The position numbers and the translations under genes were made by a program. Of a stretch of 64,000 nt of DNA, positions 52,775-61,911 are shown piece after piece (the stretch's first letter is position 1; each line of letters begins with the position of its first letter). The notes below the pieces were generated by a model that was given only the letters and a program-made list of their open reading frames with translations, was not told the DNA's origin and did no database searches. This DNA is from Ammoniphilus oxalaticus. Its GTDB lineage: Bacteria; Bacillota; Bacilli; Aneurinibacillales; RAOX-1. The stretch covers positions 62,001 to 126,000 of the forward strand of contig NZ_MCHY01000007.1 of the NCBI RefSeq assembly GCF_003609605.1, written 5' to 3'.

Positions 52775-54655
52775 ATGACTGTGAAACAACAATTTCAAGC
52801 AGAATCAAAACGATTGTTAGAAATGATGATTCACTCGATCTACTCGAACAAGGAGATATTTTTGCGGGAATTAATTTCCAATGCGAGTGACGCGATTGAT
52901 AAAATCTACTATAGAGCATTGACCGATGATTCGCTCATGTTTAATAAAGATGACTATTTTATTCGAATTGAAGCGGATCAAGCAAACAAAACATTGAAAA
53001 TTACCGATACTGGGATTGGGATGACCAAGGAAGAGTTGGAAAACAATCTTGGTGTGATCGCAAAAAGTGGCTCGCGCGCATTTAAAAGTGAAAATGAGTT
53101 AAAAGATGGCTACGATATAATCGGTCAATTTGGGGTTGGGTTTTATTCCGCATTCATGGTTGCCGATGAAGTGACGGTGATCAGTAAAGCGTTGGGAGCA
53201 GAGACCGCCTATAAATGGCACTCCGATGGAGCGGATGGATTTACAATTGAACCGGCTGAAAAAGCGGAAGTCGGCACGGAAATTACATTAAAAATCAAAG
53301 AAAATACGGAAGACGAGCAGTACGAGGAATATCTCGATGAATATCGGGTGCAATCGATCATTAAAAAATACTCTGATTTCATACGTTACCCGATTAAAAT
53401 GGATGTAACAACCAGTCGATTAAAAGAAGGCACTGAAGATGAGTTTGAAGAGGTTACTGAAGAGCAGATCATTAACAGTATGGTTCCGATCTGGCGCAAA
53501 AATAGAAACGAACTGACCGATGAGGATTATGAAAATTTTTACACGGAAAAACACTACGGGTTTGATAAGCCTTTAGCGCATGCGCACATTAGCGTGGATG
53601 GGGCGATCCGCTATAATGCGATTCTTTATATTCCTGAGAAAATGCCATTTGACTTTTACACGAAGGAATATGAAAAAGGTTTGGAACTGTATTCTAGCGG
53701 TGTCTTAATTATGGACAAATGCGCGGAATTGCTTCCAGACTACTATAGTTTTGTAAAAGGGATGGTCGACTCTGAGGATTTATCTCTGAACATTTCGCGT
53801 GAAATATTGCAACAAGATCGTCAATTAAAAGCAATCGCGCGTAATATTGAAACGAGAATTACGAACGTATTGAAGAGCTTGTTAAAGGATGATCGCGAGA
53901 AATATGAAACATTCTTTGAAGCATTCGGTAGACAGCTTAAATTTGGCATTTACAATGAATATGGCGCAAACAAAGATAAGTTGCAAGATTTACTTTTGTT
54001 CCATTCCTCCAACGAGAAGAAATTGGTTTCTCTTGATGAATACGTTGAGCGGATGCCGGATGAGCAAAAATATATTTACTATGCATCAGGCGATTCCATA
54101 GATCGAATTGAAAAAATGCCTCAAACAGAACTCGTTGCCGATAAAGGGTACGAAATCTTCTATTTCACCGATGAAATCGATGAATTTACGATTCGTATGC
54201 TAATGAACTATAAAGAAAAAGAGTTCCGATCAGTATCAAGCGGCGATCTCGGAATTGAGACGGATGACACAGACCAAACAGAGACAGATGATCAGGAAAA
54301 TAAAGAGTTGTTTGAATCAATGAAAGAGATCTTAGCAAGCAAAGTGAAAGATGTTCGTCTTTCGAAACGACTGCGTAGTCATCCTGTCTGCATAGCGACA
54401 GAAGGGGAGATGTCGATTGAGATGGAAAAGATCCTAAATTCATTGCCGAATAACCAACAAGTCCAAGCCGACAAAATTTTAGAAATCAATCCAAACCATG
54501 AAGTTTTCGCGGCGTTGAAAACAGCCTATGAAAATGATCAAGATAAATTTAATTTATATACAAACGTGTTGTACAATCAGGCGCTATTAATTGAAGGGCT
54601 GCCTGTGGAAGACCCTCTTGAATTTACGAACAACATTTGCAAAATTATGGTTTAA
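52775..54655 (+). CDS. htpG: Molecular chaperone HtpG (Hsp90)
   Basis: 626-aa Hsp90. The GHKL ATP-binding domain (about 1-215) has [23 protein letters not shown] and [13 protein letters not shown]; the middle domain includes [10 protein letters not shown] and GVLIMDKC; the C-terminal dimer domain has [18 protein letters not shown] lies 9 bases before ATG 52775. It is monocistronic with a terminator on each side. Confidence 0.97.
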   Translation: MTVKQQFQAESKRLLEMMIHSIYSNKEIFLRELISNASDAIDKIYYRALTDDSLMFNKDDYFIRIEADQANKTLKITDTGIGMTKEELENNLGVIAKSGSRAFKSENELKDGYDIIGQFGVGFYSAFMVADEVTVISKALGAETAYKWHSDGADGFTIEPAEKAEVGTEITLKIKENTEDEQYEEYLDEYRVQSIIKKYSDFIRYPIKMDVTTSRLKEGTEDEFEEVTEEQIINSMVPIWRKNRNELTDEDYENFYTEKHYGFDKPLAHAHISVDGAIRYNAILYIPEKMPFDFYTKEYEKGLELYSSGVLIMDKCAELLPDYYSFVKGMVDSEDLSLNISREILQQDRQLKAIARNIETRITNVLKSLLKDDREKYETFFEAFGRQLKFGIYNEYGANKDKLQDLLLFHSSNEKKLVSLDEYVERMPDEQKYIYYASGDSIDRIEKMPQTELVADKGYEIFYFTDEIDEFTIRMLMNYKEKEFRSVSSGDLGIETDDTDQTETDDQENKELFESMKEILASKVKDVRLSKRLRSHPVCIATEGEMSIEMEKILNSLPNNQQVQADKILEINPNHEVFAALKTAYENDQDKFNLYTNVLYNQALLIEGLPVEDPLEFTNNICKIMV

Positions 54656-54661
54656 ATTGAA

Positions 54662-54697
54662 AAGTCATTCCTTCTGTCTTAGAGGGATGGCTTTTTT
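54662..54697 (+). terminator. Terminator of htpG
   Basis: AAGTCATTCC (54662-54671) pairs with GGGATGGCTT (54684-54693) with G-U pairs, then T6. Confidence 0.75.
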
Positions 54698-54699
54698 AA

Positions 54700-54757
54700 T
54701 TGACAATAATTATCAATTAGGCTATCCTTCTAATTATGATAATGATAACTATTATCA
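54700..54757 (+). promoter_or_regulatory. Iron-controlled promoter with two Fur boxes
   Basis: TTGACA (54700-54705), spacer 17, TATCCT (54723-54728). TGACAATAATTATCA (54701-54715) and TGATAACTATTATCA (54743-54757) each match the 7-1-7 Fur consensus TGATAATNATTATCA but for one base; the second sits in a 19-base box 54738-54756 with 17 matches. One box covers the -35, the other the start region. Confidence 0.85.
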
Positions 54758-54794
54758 CTTGTAGCGCATAAGATTTAGAAGGAGTTGATGCAGC

Positions 54795-55415
54795 ATGTCG
54801 TCACAGAATTTATTCACGTTTCGCGTTTATGATGAAATGATTCATCGGAAAATTTCATTTCGGGTTGCTAATTTACAACAAGATACCCAAAGACTTCATC
54901 TTTGGCATCAACAAAGTCATCTGATTCCATTTTGGGGACAAAATTTCTGCTTTTTAAAATATAGACAACATTTCCAAATGCTACTTGCAGACCTTCATCG
55001 CGCGTTATGGATCGGCTACTTAGACAATGAAGCGATGAGTTATTGGGAAACGTATTGCGCCCAAGTGGATCTTATAGGTGAACATTATGAAGTGGAGTCG
55101 GGGGATCGAGGGATCCGGGTTTTGTTCGGACCGCAAAAATTTTTAGGAAAGGGATATGCTCTTCCGTTGTTAAGGGCGATGATTGCTTTTCAATTCCACC
55201 GTCACTCGAGCGCAAATAAGATCGTGACAGAGCCAGATATTCGAAATGAAAGGGAGATTCAACTTTTTGAACAATGTGGATTTGAACCGCAACAAGAAAT
55301 CGTGTTACCAGGTAAACGAGCTCTCTTGATGTTCTGTCGACGCGATTCATTTTTCTATAGGTGGAGGGGGATCGACTATCTTCAAGACCTTTTCAAGCAT
55401 GAACAGCAGGTATGA
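54795..55415 (+). CDS. GNAT-type siderophore N-acyltransferase (IucB/MbtK family)
   Basis: 206-aa acetyltransferase whose core, YWETYCAQVDLIG, VESGDRGIRVLFGP, FLGKGYALPLLRAM and EPDIRNEREIQLFEQCGFE, matches the lysine/hydroxylamine N-acyltransferases of aerobactin-type siderophores. Two Fur boxes upstream support an iron role. No other siderophore gene is adjacent, so it may supply a distant pathway or act alone on a related amine. GAAGGAG precedes ATG 54795. Confidence 0.85.
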   Translation: MSSQNLFTFRVYDEMIHRKISFRVANLQQDTQRLHLWHQQSHLIPFWGQNFCFLKYRQHFQMLLADLHRALWIGYLDNEAMSYWETYCAQVDLIGEHYEVESGDRGIRVLFGPQKFLGKGYALPLLRAMIAFQFHRHSSANKIVTEPDIRNEREIQLFEQCGFEPQQEIVLPGKRALLMFCRRDSFFYRWRGIDYLQDLFKHEQQV

Positions 55416-55540
55416 TTGTATCGTTAGCTTTCATTCCTTAACTGAACAGGTTATTACGTTATAACTAATGGGAAATTTGACAAAAGCTGCTCTTTGTCAA
55501 AGAATCAATTCTAATCATATGGTAACCTTCTGCCAATAAT

Positions 55541-55690
55541 AAAAAAGTCCGAGAGAAGGTTTTCAACGCAACCAAATAGGTTAAACCTTTCCCCTCGGAC
55601 CATTTGTGCCAACAAGCGCCGTTACATATCGTAAAAGATGAAGACCTCAGTCACGGACCTATTATAATAACGGAGCCCTAGCTACAATTT
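55541..55690 (-). ncRNA. Candidate structured RNA with strong terminator in a 362-base gap
   Basis: The 55416-55777 gap has no protein gene. Read on the minus strand, TAGCTAGGGCTCCG (55684-55671) is followed by GGTCCGTGACTG, and then a long terminator: GTCCGAG (55600-55594) with CTCGGAC (55553-55547), nested AAAGGTTT/AAACCTT and AACC/GGTT, and a run of six T and ATTATT at 55546-55535. A TATAAT (55666-55661) lies inside. The 5' part recalls the ykkC-type aptamers from memory. No minus-strand gene follows, so its target is unclear; it also works as a terminator between converging genes. Confidence 0.5.
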
Positions 55691-55777
55691 TCTAGTTCAT
55701 TTTTAAAACATTAAAAAGCAAAAAACGTGGATACATCAAAAAAGAACGAGCAGACCCTACTTTGTTAAGTAGTCCTC

Positions 55778-57187
55778 TTAATCTTTTCTTTTTATTGAAG
55801 GAGATAGGACAACTTGTCCAATCGGAGCAGAGATAATCTCGCCATCTTTCATGACGGTATGTCCGCGCACAATCGTAGCGACAGGATAACCTTTGATTTC
55901 CATGCCATGATAACCACTGTTCTTTGATTTACTGTGTAATTTTTGGCGGTCGATGACGCCCGTTTTGTTCATATCAACGATGGTGAAGTCGGCGTCAGTG
56001 CCAATGACAAACGACCCTTTTTGCGGATAAATTCCGTACTGCTTCGCCGGGTTTTCGGAACATAAGGCAACGATCTGCTGTAATGTTAATCGACCTTCAG
56101 AGACAGCGTTAAGTAGAAGAGGGATGATCGTTTCCACGCCAGCCATTCCCGCAGGGATTGACCACAAGTCACCTGTTTTCTCTTCAATTGTATGTGGGGC
56201 ATGGTCCGAACAAACAATGGTTAATACCCCGTCTTGCAGTCCTTGCCAAATACGTTCTTGGTCCGCGCGGTATTTAATGGGAGGGTAAATTTTCATCATC
56301 GGGCCGATCCGTTCGTAATCCTCATTGGTCAGGAATAAATATTGAGGACATGTTTCCGCGGTGATTGGCAATCCTTGTTGTTGCGCCTGTTCGATCAAAT
56401 CAACCGAATCTCCCGCGCTAACATGTAATATATGTAATCTGGCCCCTGTTGCTTCAGCAAAGGAAATTCCCGTGGCCACCGTTACTTTCTCCGCCAACGG
56501 AGGTCTACCTTCTAGAAACGCATCATAGTCGGTTCGCCCGCTATTGGCCACATTTTCAGTGAGCGACTGCATTAAATCATTATTCTCCGCATGAATTGCA
56601 AACACTTTGCCTGTTTTAGCAACTTCATCAAAGATCATATACACTTGTCCATCATGTAGGGGAGGGATGACGTCAGGCATACCTGGCGTGTAATTGTATT
56701 CTAACTGATAGGTCTTACTGTTAATGGCATAGCCCCAAAAAAACTTAAAACCAATCACGCCCGCTTCATTTAGTCCCTGCAATTCCTTATTATTCAGATC
56801 CCCTAAACAAATGGCCCATAACCCAAAGTCAACATGGGCTTTCGGCGTTAAGTTGTCGACTTGGGCGTGGAAGCTTTCAGCGCTGTTAATGGTGCGCTGC
56901 GTATTCGGCATATCAAATACGGTCGTAATCCCGCCGGCCGCTGCTGCCTGTGTGGAAGTAAAGAAATCTTCTTTGTGCGTCGGACCTGGATCGCGAGAGT
57001 GAATATGGGTATCCATTAGTCCTGGGAGGACGTAATATCCCGTTGCATCTATTTCTTCATTGGCGCCACCTTCCAATAGTTCTTGCGAAATCGCCGCTAT
57101 TTTTCCATCTTTAATGTAAATATTAGCAGTAAATTCGCTTTGTGAAGTAACAAGCGTTCCGCCTCGTATAATCTGATCCCATTTCAT
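55778..57187 (-). CDS. Allantoinase / cyclic amidohydrolase (dihydropyrimidinase family)
   Basis: 469-aa metal-dependent amidohydrolase of the allantoinase-dihydroorotase group. Metal ligands are visible: DTHIHSRDPG near residue 58, Lys in GFKFFWGY near 150 (carboxylated lysine), His in FAIHAEN, LHILHVS, and Asp in CSDHAPH. The DMPNT stretch and the general length fit allantoinase best, but hydantoinases are close. AAAGGCGG lies 8 bases before ATG 57187. An allantoate-type amidohydrolase is at 31.6 kb, which supports but does not prove the assignment. Confidence 0.85.
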   Translation of the reverse strand: MKWDQIIRGGTLVTSQSEFTANIYIKDGKIAAISQELLEGGANEEIDATGYYVLPGLMDTHIHSRDPGPTHKEDFFTSTQAAAAGGITTVFDMPNTQRTINSAESFHAQVDNLTPKAHVDFGLWAICLGDLNNKELQGLNEAGVIGFKFFWGYAINSKTYQLEYNYTPGMPDVIPPLHDGQVYMIFDEVAKTGKVFAIHAENNDLMQSLTENVANSGRTDYDAFLEGRPPLAEKVTVATGISFAEATGARLHILHVSAGDSVDLIEQAQQQGLPITAETCPQYLFLTNEDYERIGPMMKIYPPIKYRADQERIWQGLQDGVLTIVCSDHAPHTIEEKTGDLWSIPAGMAGVETIIPLLLNAVSEGRLTLQQIVALCSENPAKQYGIYPQKGSFVIGTDADFTIVDMNKTGVIDRQKLHSKSKNSGYHGMEIKGYPVATIVRGHTVMKDGEIISAPIGQVVLSPSIKRKD

Positions 57188-57270
57188 TTGAAATCCGCCT
57201 TTCTCACCAATTCCAATCATTGTTTTTTGTTCCTCTTATTATACAACAATCCAACTTGTTCCGCTTCAGC

Positions 57271-57303
57271 TAAAAGAGGGAAGGCTCCTGTGAACCTTCC
57301 CTC
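57271..57303 (-). terminator. Terminator after the 105-aa hypothetical gene
   Basis: GAGGGAAGG (57276-57284) pairs with CCTTCCCTC (57295-57303); TTTT follows on the minus strand. Confidence 0.75.
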
Positions 57304-57309
57304 CGTTAA

Positions 57310-57627
57310 TTATTCTTTATCCTTCACGGTGGATGCTTTGAATGACGGAATTATCATGTTGTCGGCTGGTTCGCCATCATCCAATACGAGTTGATCATCT
57401 TCTTCGAAGAAGGAGAAGAGTTGATTTGTCATCAGTTCCAAATCCAAATTTTGCAACGCGAACCCCATCTGACCAGATAGTTCTTCGATTGATTTCTGCA
57501 TCGATATATGATGCTCAATTGCCAATGAACACCATTCCTCAATCGTGATTCCCATCTCCAAAGCTAATGCTTCTAATTCAAATTTTGATTGTTTATTTAA
57601 TTCTATTGTCACTTTCATTGTACTCAT
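57310..57627 (-). CDS. Hypothetical protein, 105 aa
   Basis: Starts at ATG 57627 after GAGGAGGT. The N-terminal third (VTIELNKQSKFELEALALEMG) resembles a ribbon-helix-helix or antitoxin-like dimer domain; the middle is helical and acidic and the C-terminus is EEDDQLVLDDGEP. No partner toxin is adjacent. Function unknown. It stands upstream of the allantoinase-like gene on the same strand, but a terminator lies between them. Confidence 0.65.
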   Translation of the reverse strand: MSTMKVTIELNKQSKFELEALALEMGITIEEWCSLAIEHHISMQKSIEELSGQMGFALQNLDLELMTNQLFSFFEEDDQLVLDDGEPADNMIIPSFKASTVKDKE

Positions 57628-58155
57628 CTGAATACCTCCTCATTTAGCTCATGATCAGTTTATTCTGGGCGGGTTAGTCCTGTTAATAAATTGTTTCCGT
57701 TATAAGAATTGAGCAGAAGAAACCTATCAACGAAGACAATTTCAAGATTAAAAAAGCTGAGCGCTGTCGAATGGTGGAAGGAGTTAGTTAATCGACTGTT
57801 TAAATTATTTTCAAATTCGACAAAATGAGGCAGTGAATAAAACGCTTCATATTTTTTGAAATGATAAATTCCTAATGGAACGAGTGAAGAGAAGGAAAAG
57901 CTTGATTTTATAAGATGGAATCTGATAGACCCGTTGGAGTAGAGTTGGTTGATGAAGCTGGAAATCCTCCAGTTTATAGGTGTTCTAGCGTTGTTTTCAA
58001 TAAAAAAGTCGAAATAAGGCACGAGTTAGTTAATCGACTAATTAAAAATAACAAACTTTCGACATACCGTTTATGGGTTGAATTATACCGAGTGTACCTG
58101 TATGATAATACCTAGGATACCGATGCCTAGATATTCGATGTATAGGAGGGAAAAG
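57628..58155 (+). other. Gene-poor 528-base stretch with a 17-base direct repeat
   Basis: No frame here has a good ribosome site. GAGTTAGTTAATCGACT occurs exactly at 57781-57797 and 58023-58039. In one plus frame (57915-58115, MESDRPVGVELVDEAGN) the sequence looks protein-like, and both repeats encode a similar ELVNRL, so it may be the decayed remains of a gene with an internal repeat. A long minus-strand frame across the same region looks like its shadow. Confidence 0.4.
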
Positions 58156-58491
58156 ATGAAAATTAATAAAGAGCTCCTGAAAGGAAGTACGGTGATTCTG
58201 ATTTTAACCCTTTTAAATGAGCGACCAATGTATGGTTATGAGATGATTAAAGAGATCGAAAAAAGTTCGGGTGGGATTTTTTCATTTAAAGAAGGAACGC
58301 TGTATCCAATCTTACACGGGTTGGAGACGGACCAGTATGCCGAATCGTTTTGGAGTGAACAAGAAGGGACCCGCAGAAGAAAATACTATCGGATTACAGA
58401 TAAAGGGAAACGACAACTCAAAGAAAAGAAACAGGAATGGGTGACATTTCGAACAGCGCTAGATCATGTCATTGGAGGTGGTCATGCGTGA
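58156..58491 (+). CDS. PadR-family transcriptional regulator
   Basis: 111-aa winged-helix repressor. GSTVILILTLLNERPMYGYEM, EKSSGGIFSFKEGTLYPILHGLE (20-residue parts of this span) and YYRITDKGKRQL are characteristic. GGAGGG lies before ATG 58156, and its end overlaps the next start (GTGA). PadR proteins usually repress their own operon and respond to lipophilic or aromatic compounds; here the operon is the SEDS-like gene. Confidence 0.9.
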   Translation: MKINKELLKGSTVILILTLLNERPMYGYEMIKEIEKSSGGIFSFKEGTLYPILHGLETDQYAESFWSEQEGTRRRKYYRITDKGKRQLKEKKQEWVTFRTALDHVIGGGHA

Positions 58492-59759
58492 GTTACTCGG
58501 ATCCGAAATTGACTCATTACATCCAAGACGTTTGTAACCAAATAAAATGCAAAGAAGTTCATGCTGAGATACAAGAGGAATTGCGAAGTCATATTGATGA
58601 AATGGTCGATGATCTCATTGAAGAAGGAATGCCCCAAGCGAAAGCGATCGATAAAGCGATTGAGCAAATGGGTGATGCGAGCCTGATTGGCAAGCAATTT
58701 CACCAAAGATACAAACCGAGAATGGACTGGTCTTTATTAGGGATGGCGCTCGCTTTGATCGGGGTTGGATTGCTGGTAATGTACTCAATCGAGCATAGTC
58801 AATCGAGCGGGATTCATCAAACTTCGTTAGTTTTAAACAAAGCAGTTGCGGCCGCTATTGGGATCGGTATCGCAGCATGTATATTCTTTTTTGATTATCG
58901 AAAGCTGCAGAAATATTCCTATTACCTTTATTTTGGTTCACTTTTCATTCTTTTTCTATCCTTCGTTTTTAGAGGAGGCTATATTAATGGAGTACCGAGG
59001 TGGGATATCGGTATTGCAAAAATAAACGCAATACATTTGAGCCCTTATTTATTCGTCATTGCATTATCTGGAATTTTGGTCCAATGGGATTGGGGAAAGC
59101 TGGACTCTGTTTTTAAGATATTACTACTCATGTTTACGCCCTCGATCATCTACTTATCTACAAGGGATCTTAATTCTTTGTTTCTTTGGACTGCTTGTTC
59201 TTTAATTGTTTTCTTTGCATCTTTAGCCACTCGAAAACAGAAGTGTATAGTAGTATCATCCCTCATTGTAGGATTGGGATTAATTGTTGCTTATATTGTT
59301 GCAGAGCAATCTTATCCTAGCAAAGATCCATCAAACTGGATTTACATTCAAATTAAAGAAGCGTTTTCATCTGCGGGGTGGTGGGGACACGGGCTTACTT
59401 CCGCCCATGAACAATTACCTTATGCCCATACGGATTTTACTTTTACATATTTTGTTTACGCATTTGGTTGGGTGGGCGGAATTTTGCTTTGCGGATTGGT
59501 GACTCTATTTTTGTTAAGAATGGTTCGCATTACTAAGCAAGTTCGTGATCCGTTTGGTCAAATCTTGACTAAGGGATTGATTGTGATTTTCGTCGTAAAA
59601 TTTATGCGCACAATTTTAATGTCACTTGGATTGTTGCCTGAATTCGGGAATGGTCTGCCATTCATTAGCCACGGCGGTACCGAATTTTTATTGCAAATGA
59701 TGGCGGTGGGGTTGATTTTGAGCATTTATCGCAGAAAAGATTGGGTTTTAGCTGATTGA
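58488..59759 (+). CDS. SEDS-family (FtsW/RodA/SpoVE) protein with N-terminal HAAS-like domain
   Basis: 423 aa. Residues about 1-75 form a helical domain (EIQEELRSHIDEMVDDLIEEG ... AIEQMGDASLIG) typical of HAAS/DUF1700-like domains found after PadR genes; then about nine or ten membrane segments of the SEDS fold. GVPRWDIGI, AHTDFTFTYFVYAFGW and PFISHGGTEFLLQM match the SEDS glycosyltransferase core, and the conserved Asp is present in HTDF, although the usual EELG that follows is YAFG. GTG 58488 follows GGAGGT. Polymerase activity is not assured. Confidence 0.85.
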   Translation: MSYSDPKLTHYIQDVCNQIKCKEVHAEIQEELRSHIDEMVDDLIEEGMPQAKAIDKAIEQMGDASLIGKQFHQRYKPRMDWSLLGMALALIGVGLLVMYSIEHSQSSGIHQTSLVLNKAVAAAIGIGIAACIFFFDYRKLQKYSYYLYFGSLFILFLSFVFRGGYINGVPRWDIGIAKINAIHLSPYLFVIALSGILVQWDWGKLDSVFKILLLMFTPSIIYLSTRDLNSLFLWTACSLIVFFASLATRKQKCIVVSSLIVGLGLIVAYIVAEQSYPSKDPSNWIYIQIKEAFSSAGWWGHGLTSAHEQLPYAHTDFTFTYFVYAFGWVGGILLCGLVTLFLLRMVRITKQVRDPFGQILTKGLIVIFVVKFMRTILMSLGLLPEFGNGLPFISHGGTEFLLQMMAVGLILSIYRRKDWVLAD

Positions 59760-59762
59760 AAT

Positions 59763-59801
59763 AGCCGATATTTTATACATTTTGTAGGGAATCGGCTCTT
59801 C
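59763..59801 (+). terminator. Terminator-like hairpin after the SEDS gene
   Basis: AGCCGAT (59763-59769) pairs with ATCGGCT (59791-59797), with a short CTTC tail; weak. Confidence 0.4.
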
Positions 59802-59913
59802 ATGTTTACATTGTAGCCCTCTTTCCATTAGTGAATTTCCTAAAAATAGATAATAATCATCTTACAAGCGCACAATAGGATAAATCTTAGCTACAGAATG
59901 AATGGAGGATTAC

Positions 59914-60405
59914 ATGATTAAAAAAGTGGGACTTCTCTTTTTGGTCATTCCTATTGTTGTATTTAATTTAACTATGACAGCTTTTTCAGAAGATATTCCT
60001 AGTCAGGACATTGAAAAGCCTTCGGTAAATGGCGATTCTGAAGTCGATGAGATTCGTAAAAAAATGAACTTTAAAACATTTACACCTCAACTTGAGTCTA
60101 AATGGCTATCCAATGTTAAGGTGGAAAGTCGAAACATTGATGAAATTCCGGATACTTTTATCCTCACCTATCAGGATCACCAGCAATCAGAACTGTTACA
60201 CATCCGTCAAAGAGAAGCGCCTGAAAGTATGAGCTACATTCAAGATCAGGGGGAAATAGTTAATATAAGTGGAAACGATGGACGCTTGTTATCGGACGGA
60301 AAGTTCTACTGGTTGCAATGGATTCAAGACGGTACTTTATTGTACATGTACAGCGAACGATTGACAAAAGACGACATGTTAAATACCGCCCGTTCGATGC
60401 AGTAA
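59914..60405 (+). CDS. Secreted protein with DUF4367-like C-terminal domain
   Basis: 163 aa. A signal peptide or anchor (residues about 5-25, cleavage near AFS) precedes an acidic linker, then SNVKVESRNIDEIPDTFILTYQ and a DUF4367-like repeat (LLHIRQREAPE ... NGNDGR ... WIQDGTLLYMYSER). DUF4367 domains occur in anti-sigma factors and membrane-stress sensors. ATG 59914 follows GGAGG. It lies 154 bases after the SEDS gene on the same strand with a weak hairpin between; linkage is inferred. Confidence 0.68.
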   Translation: MIKKVGLLFLVIPIVVFNLTMTAFSEDIPSQDIEKPSVNGDSEVDEIRKKMNFKTFTPQLESKWLSNVKVESRNIDEIPDTFILTYQDHQQSELLHIRQREAPESMSYIQDQGEIVNISGNDGRLLSDGKFYWLQWIQDGTLLYMYSERLTKDDMLNTARSMQ

Positions 60406-60418
60406 CGCGCATCTGAAG

Positions 60419-60449
60419 TCGGCCTCTTCATATAGAGGTCGATTTTTTT
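60419..60449 (+). terminator. Terminator after the DUF4367-like gene
   Basis: TCGGCCTCT (60419-60427) pairs with AGAGGTCGA (60434-60442), then T7. Confidence 0.85.
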
Positions 60450-60628
60450 GATTCAACAACGTAATAAATCCGCTAAAATTCGACTTTAGCAATACTTATG
60501 AAATAAACATTGATCTGCCTAGTTGAAACAATGTTAATCGATCTTTATAACATTGTAAGGTAATTGCGAAAAATTCCTGAAATAAAATGGATTTAATCCG
60601 CTTACAATGCAGAATTTTCAAAAAACGG

Positions 60629-60657
60629 TTGACAGATGTTTCTGTGCGCTTTACATT
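60629..60657 (+). promoter_or_regulatory. Putative formamidase promoter in a 401-base gap
   Basis: TTGACA (60629-60634), spacer 17, TACATT (60652-60657). Between 60406 and 60806 there is otherwise no gene: a purine-rich GGAGG (60702-60706) precedes an 18-codon TTG frame (60719-60772) with a 12-base spacer, too long to trust, and GCGATT/AATCGC forms a small hairpin at 60734-60751. Confidence 0.5.
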
Positions 60658-60806
60658 GGATATAGACAACGAGTTCCTAAACATACTAAAAATTGTAAAA
60701 AGGAGGAAGATATTCTAGTTGGTTTTGGTTAAAGCGATTGAGCCAAATCGCCGTGGTGTTAGAGAACTTTAGGGATACGAATACAAAAATTGGGAGGGGT
60801 CAAATC

Positions 60807-61886
60807 ATGTTAACACTTGATAAGAAAAATCTAAAAGCAGCGATTGGTAAGGATACAAAATTACATTATCTACCGGCTAATCCAGCAACCGTACACTGGG
60901 GATACTTCTCAAAAGATTTACCACCTGTTTTAGAAATCAACTCAGGCGACCTCGTTTACGCGGAAACGATTACGCACCATGCGGGTTATGCTCCTGATCT
61001 TTTGTTAGATGATGTGAGCAGAGAGATTTACGAATCAATTCCATATGAGGATAGAAATCCGGGTTCACACTTGTTAACAGGGCCTATTTACGTGAAAGAC
61101 GCTAAACCAGGCGATACGTTACAAGTTGAAATTTTGAAATTAAAACCGAGAATGCCGTACGGTTCCAACGTACTAGCGCCGTGGGGATACTTATTTAAAG
61201 AATTTAATGAGGAAACGCGTGTCGTGATCTATGAACTAGATGAAGAAGAGCAATGGCTCACAGCAAAATTTGCTTACGATTACCCAGGGGCCTATACAGT
61301 GCGCGGGAAAATTATCGAGCCAGATACGGTTGAGCGTGTGCCTGCGTTAGAAAACATGCAAATTCCAGCCCGCCCACATATCGGTACACTCGGTGTTTGT
61401 CCAGCGGAAGAGGGCAAAATTAGCACGGTTCCTCCAGGTTTGCACGGCGGTAATGTGGACAACTGGCGGATTGCGGAAGGAACAACGATGTACTATCCGG
61501 TATTCAATGATGGCGCTCTATTATCGATCGGAGACTGTCACTTGGCGCAAGGGGATAGTGAAATCGGCGGAACTGCGGTAGAGGCTTCGATGGACTGCTT
61601 AATTCGCGTGACATTGCGCAAAGATTTCAGCGCGAAATCTCCTGTTTTGGAAACGGCTTCAACATGGGTGGCGCACGGGTTTGATGTAGATTTGAACGTG
61701 GCCATGCGTAATGCTTCTAACGAAATGCTAAACTTTGTTCAAAATTACTATGGTCTATCCCGTTTTGACGCGTATTCGTTCATGAGTGTTGCGGCTGACT
61801 TCGGGGTGACACAAGTGGTTGACCACAAGTTAGGGGTCCATGTTACGATCCCAAAACAAGCTTTAAAACCAACTAGAAGATCTTAG
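60807..61886 (+). CDS. Acetamidase/formamidase family protein
   Basis: 359-aa amidase of the FmdA/AmdA family, releasing ammonia from formamide or acetamide. The N-terminal SGDLVYAETITHHAGY, LTGPIYVKDAKPGDTLQVEI and GLHGGNVDNWRI are family landmarks. ATG 60807 is placed 7 bases after GGGAGGGG; an earlier ATG (60738) gives an unsupported extension. It fits the nitrogen-release theme of the window; the substrate could be any short amide. A perfect terminator follows. Confidence 0.9.
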   Translation: MLTLDKKNLKAAIGKDTKLHYLPANPATVHWGYFSKDLPPVLEINSGDLVYAETITHHAGYAPDLLLDDVSREIYESIPYEDRNPGSHLLTGPIYVKDAKPGDTLQVEILKLKPRMPYGSNVLAPWGYLFKEFNEETRVVIYELDEEEQWLTAKFAYDYPGAYTVRGKIIEPDTVERVPALENMQIPARPHIGTLGVCPAEEGKISTVPPGLHGGNVDNWRIAEGTTMYYPVFNDGALLSIGDCHLAQGDSEIGGTAVEASMDCLIRVTLRKDFSAKSPVLETASTWVAHGFDVDLNVAMRNASNEMLNFVQNYYGLSRFDAYSFMSVAADFGVTQVVDHKLGVHVTIPKQALKPTRRS

Positions 61887-61911
61887 TTAACCAACTAACT
61901 CTGATGATATA

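Noticed and set aside
57660-58022. 120-aa minus-strand frame
   Set aside because: No ribosome site on that strand; the plus strand looks more protein-like, and the frame appears to be antisense to a decayed gene.
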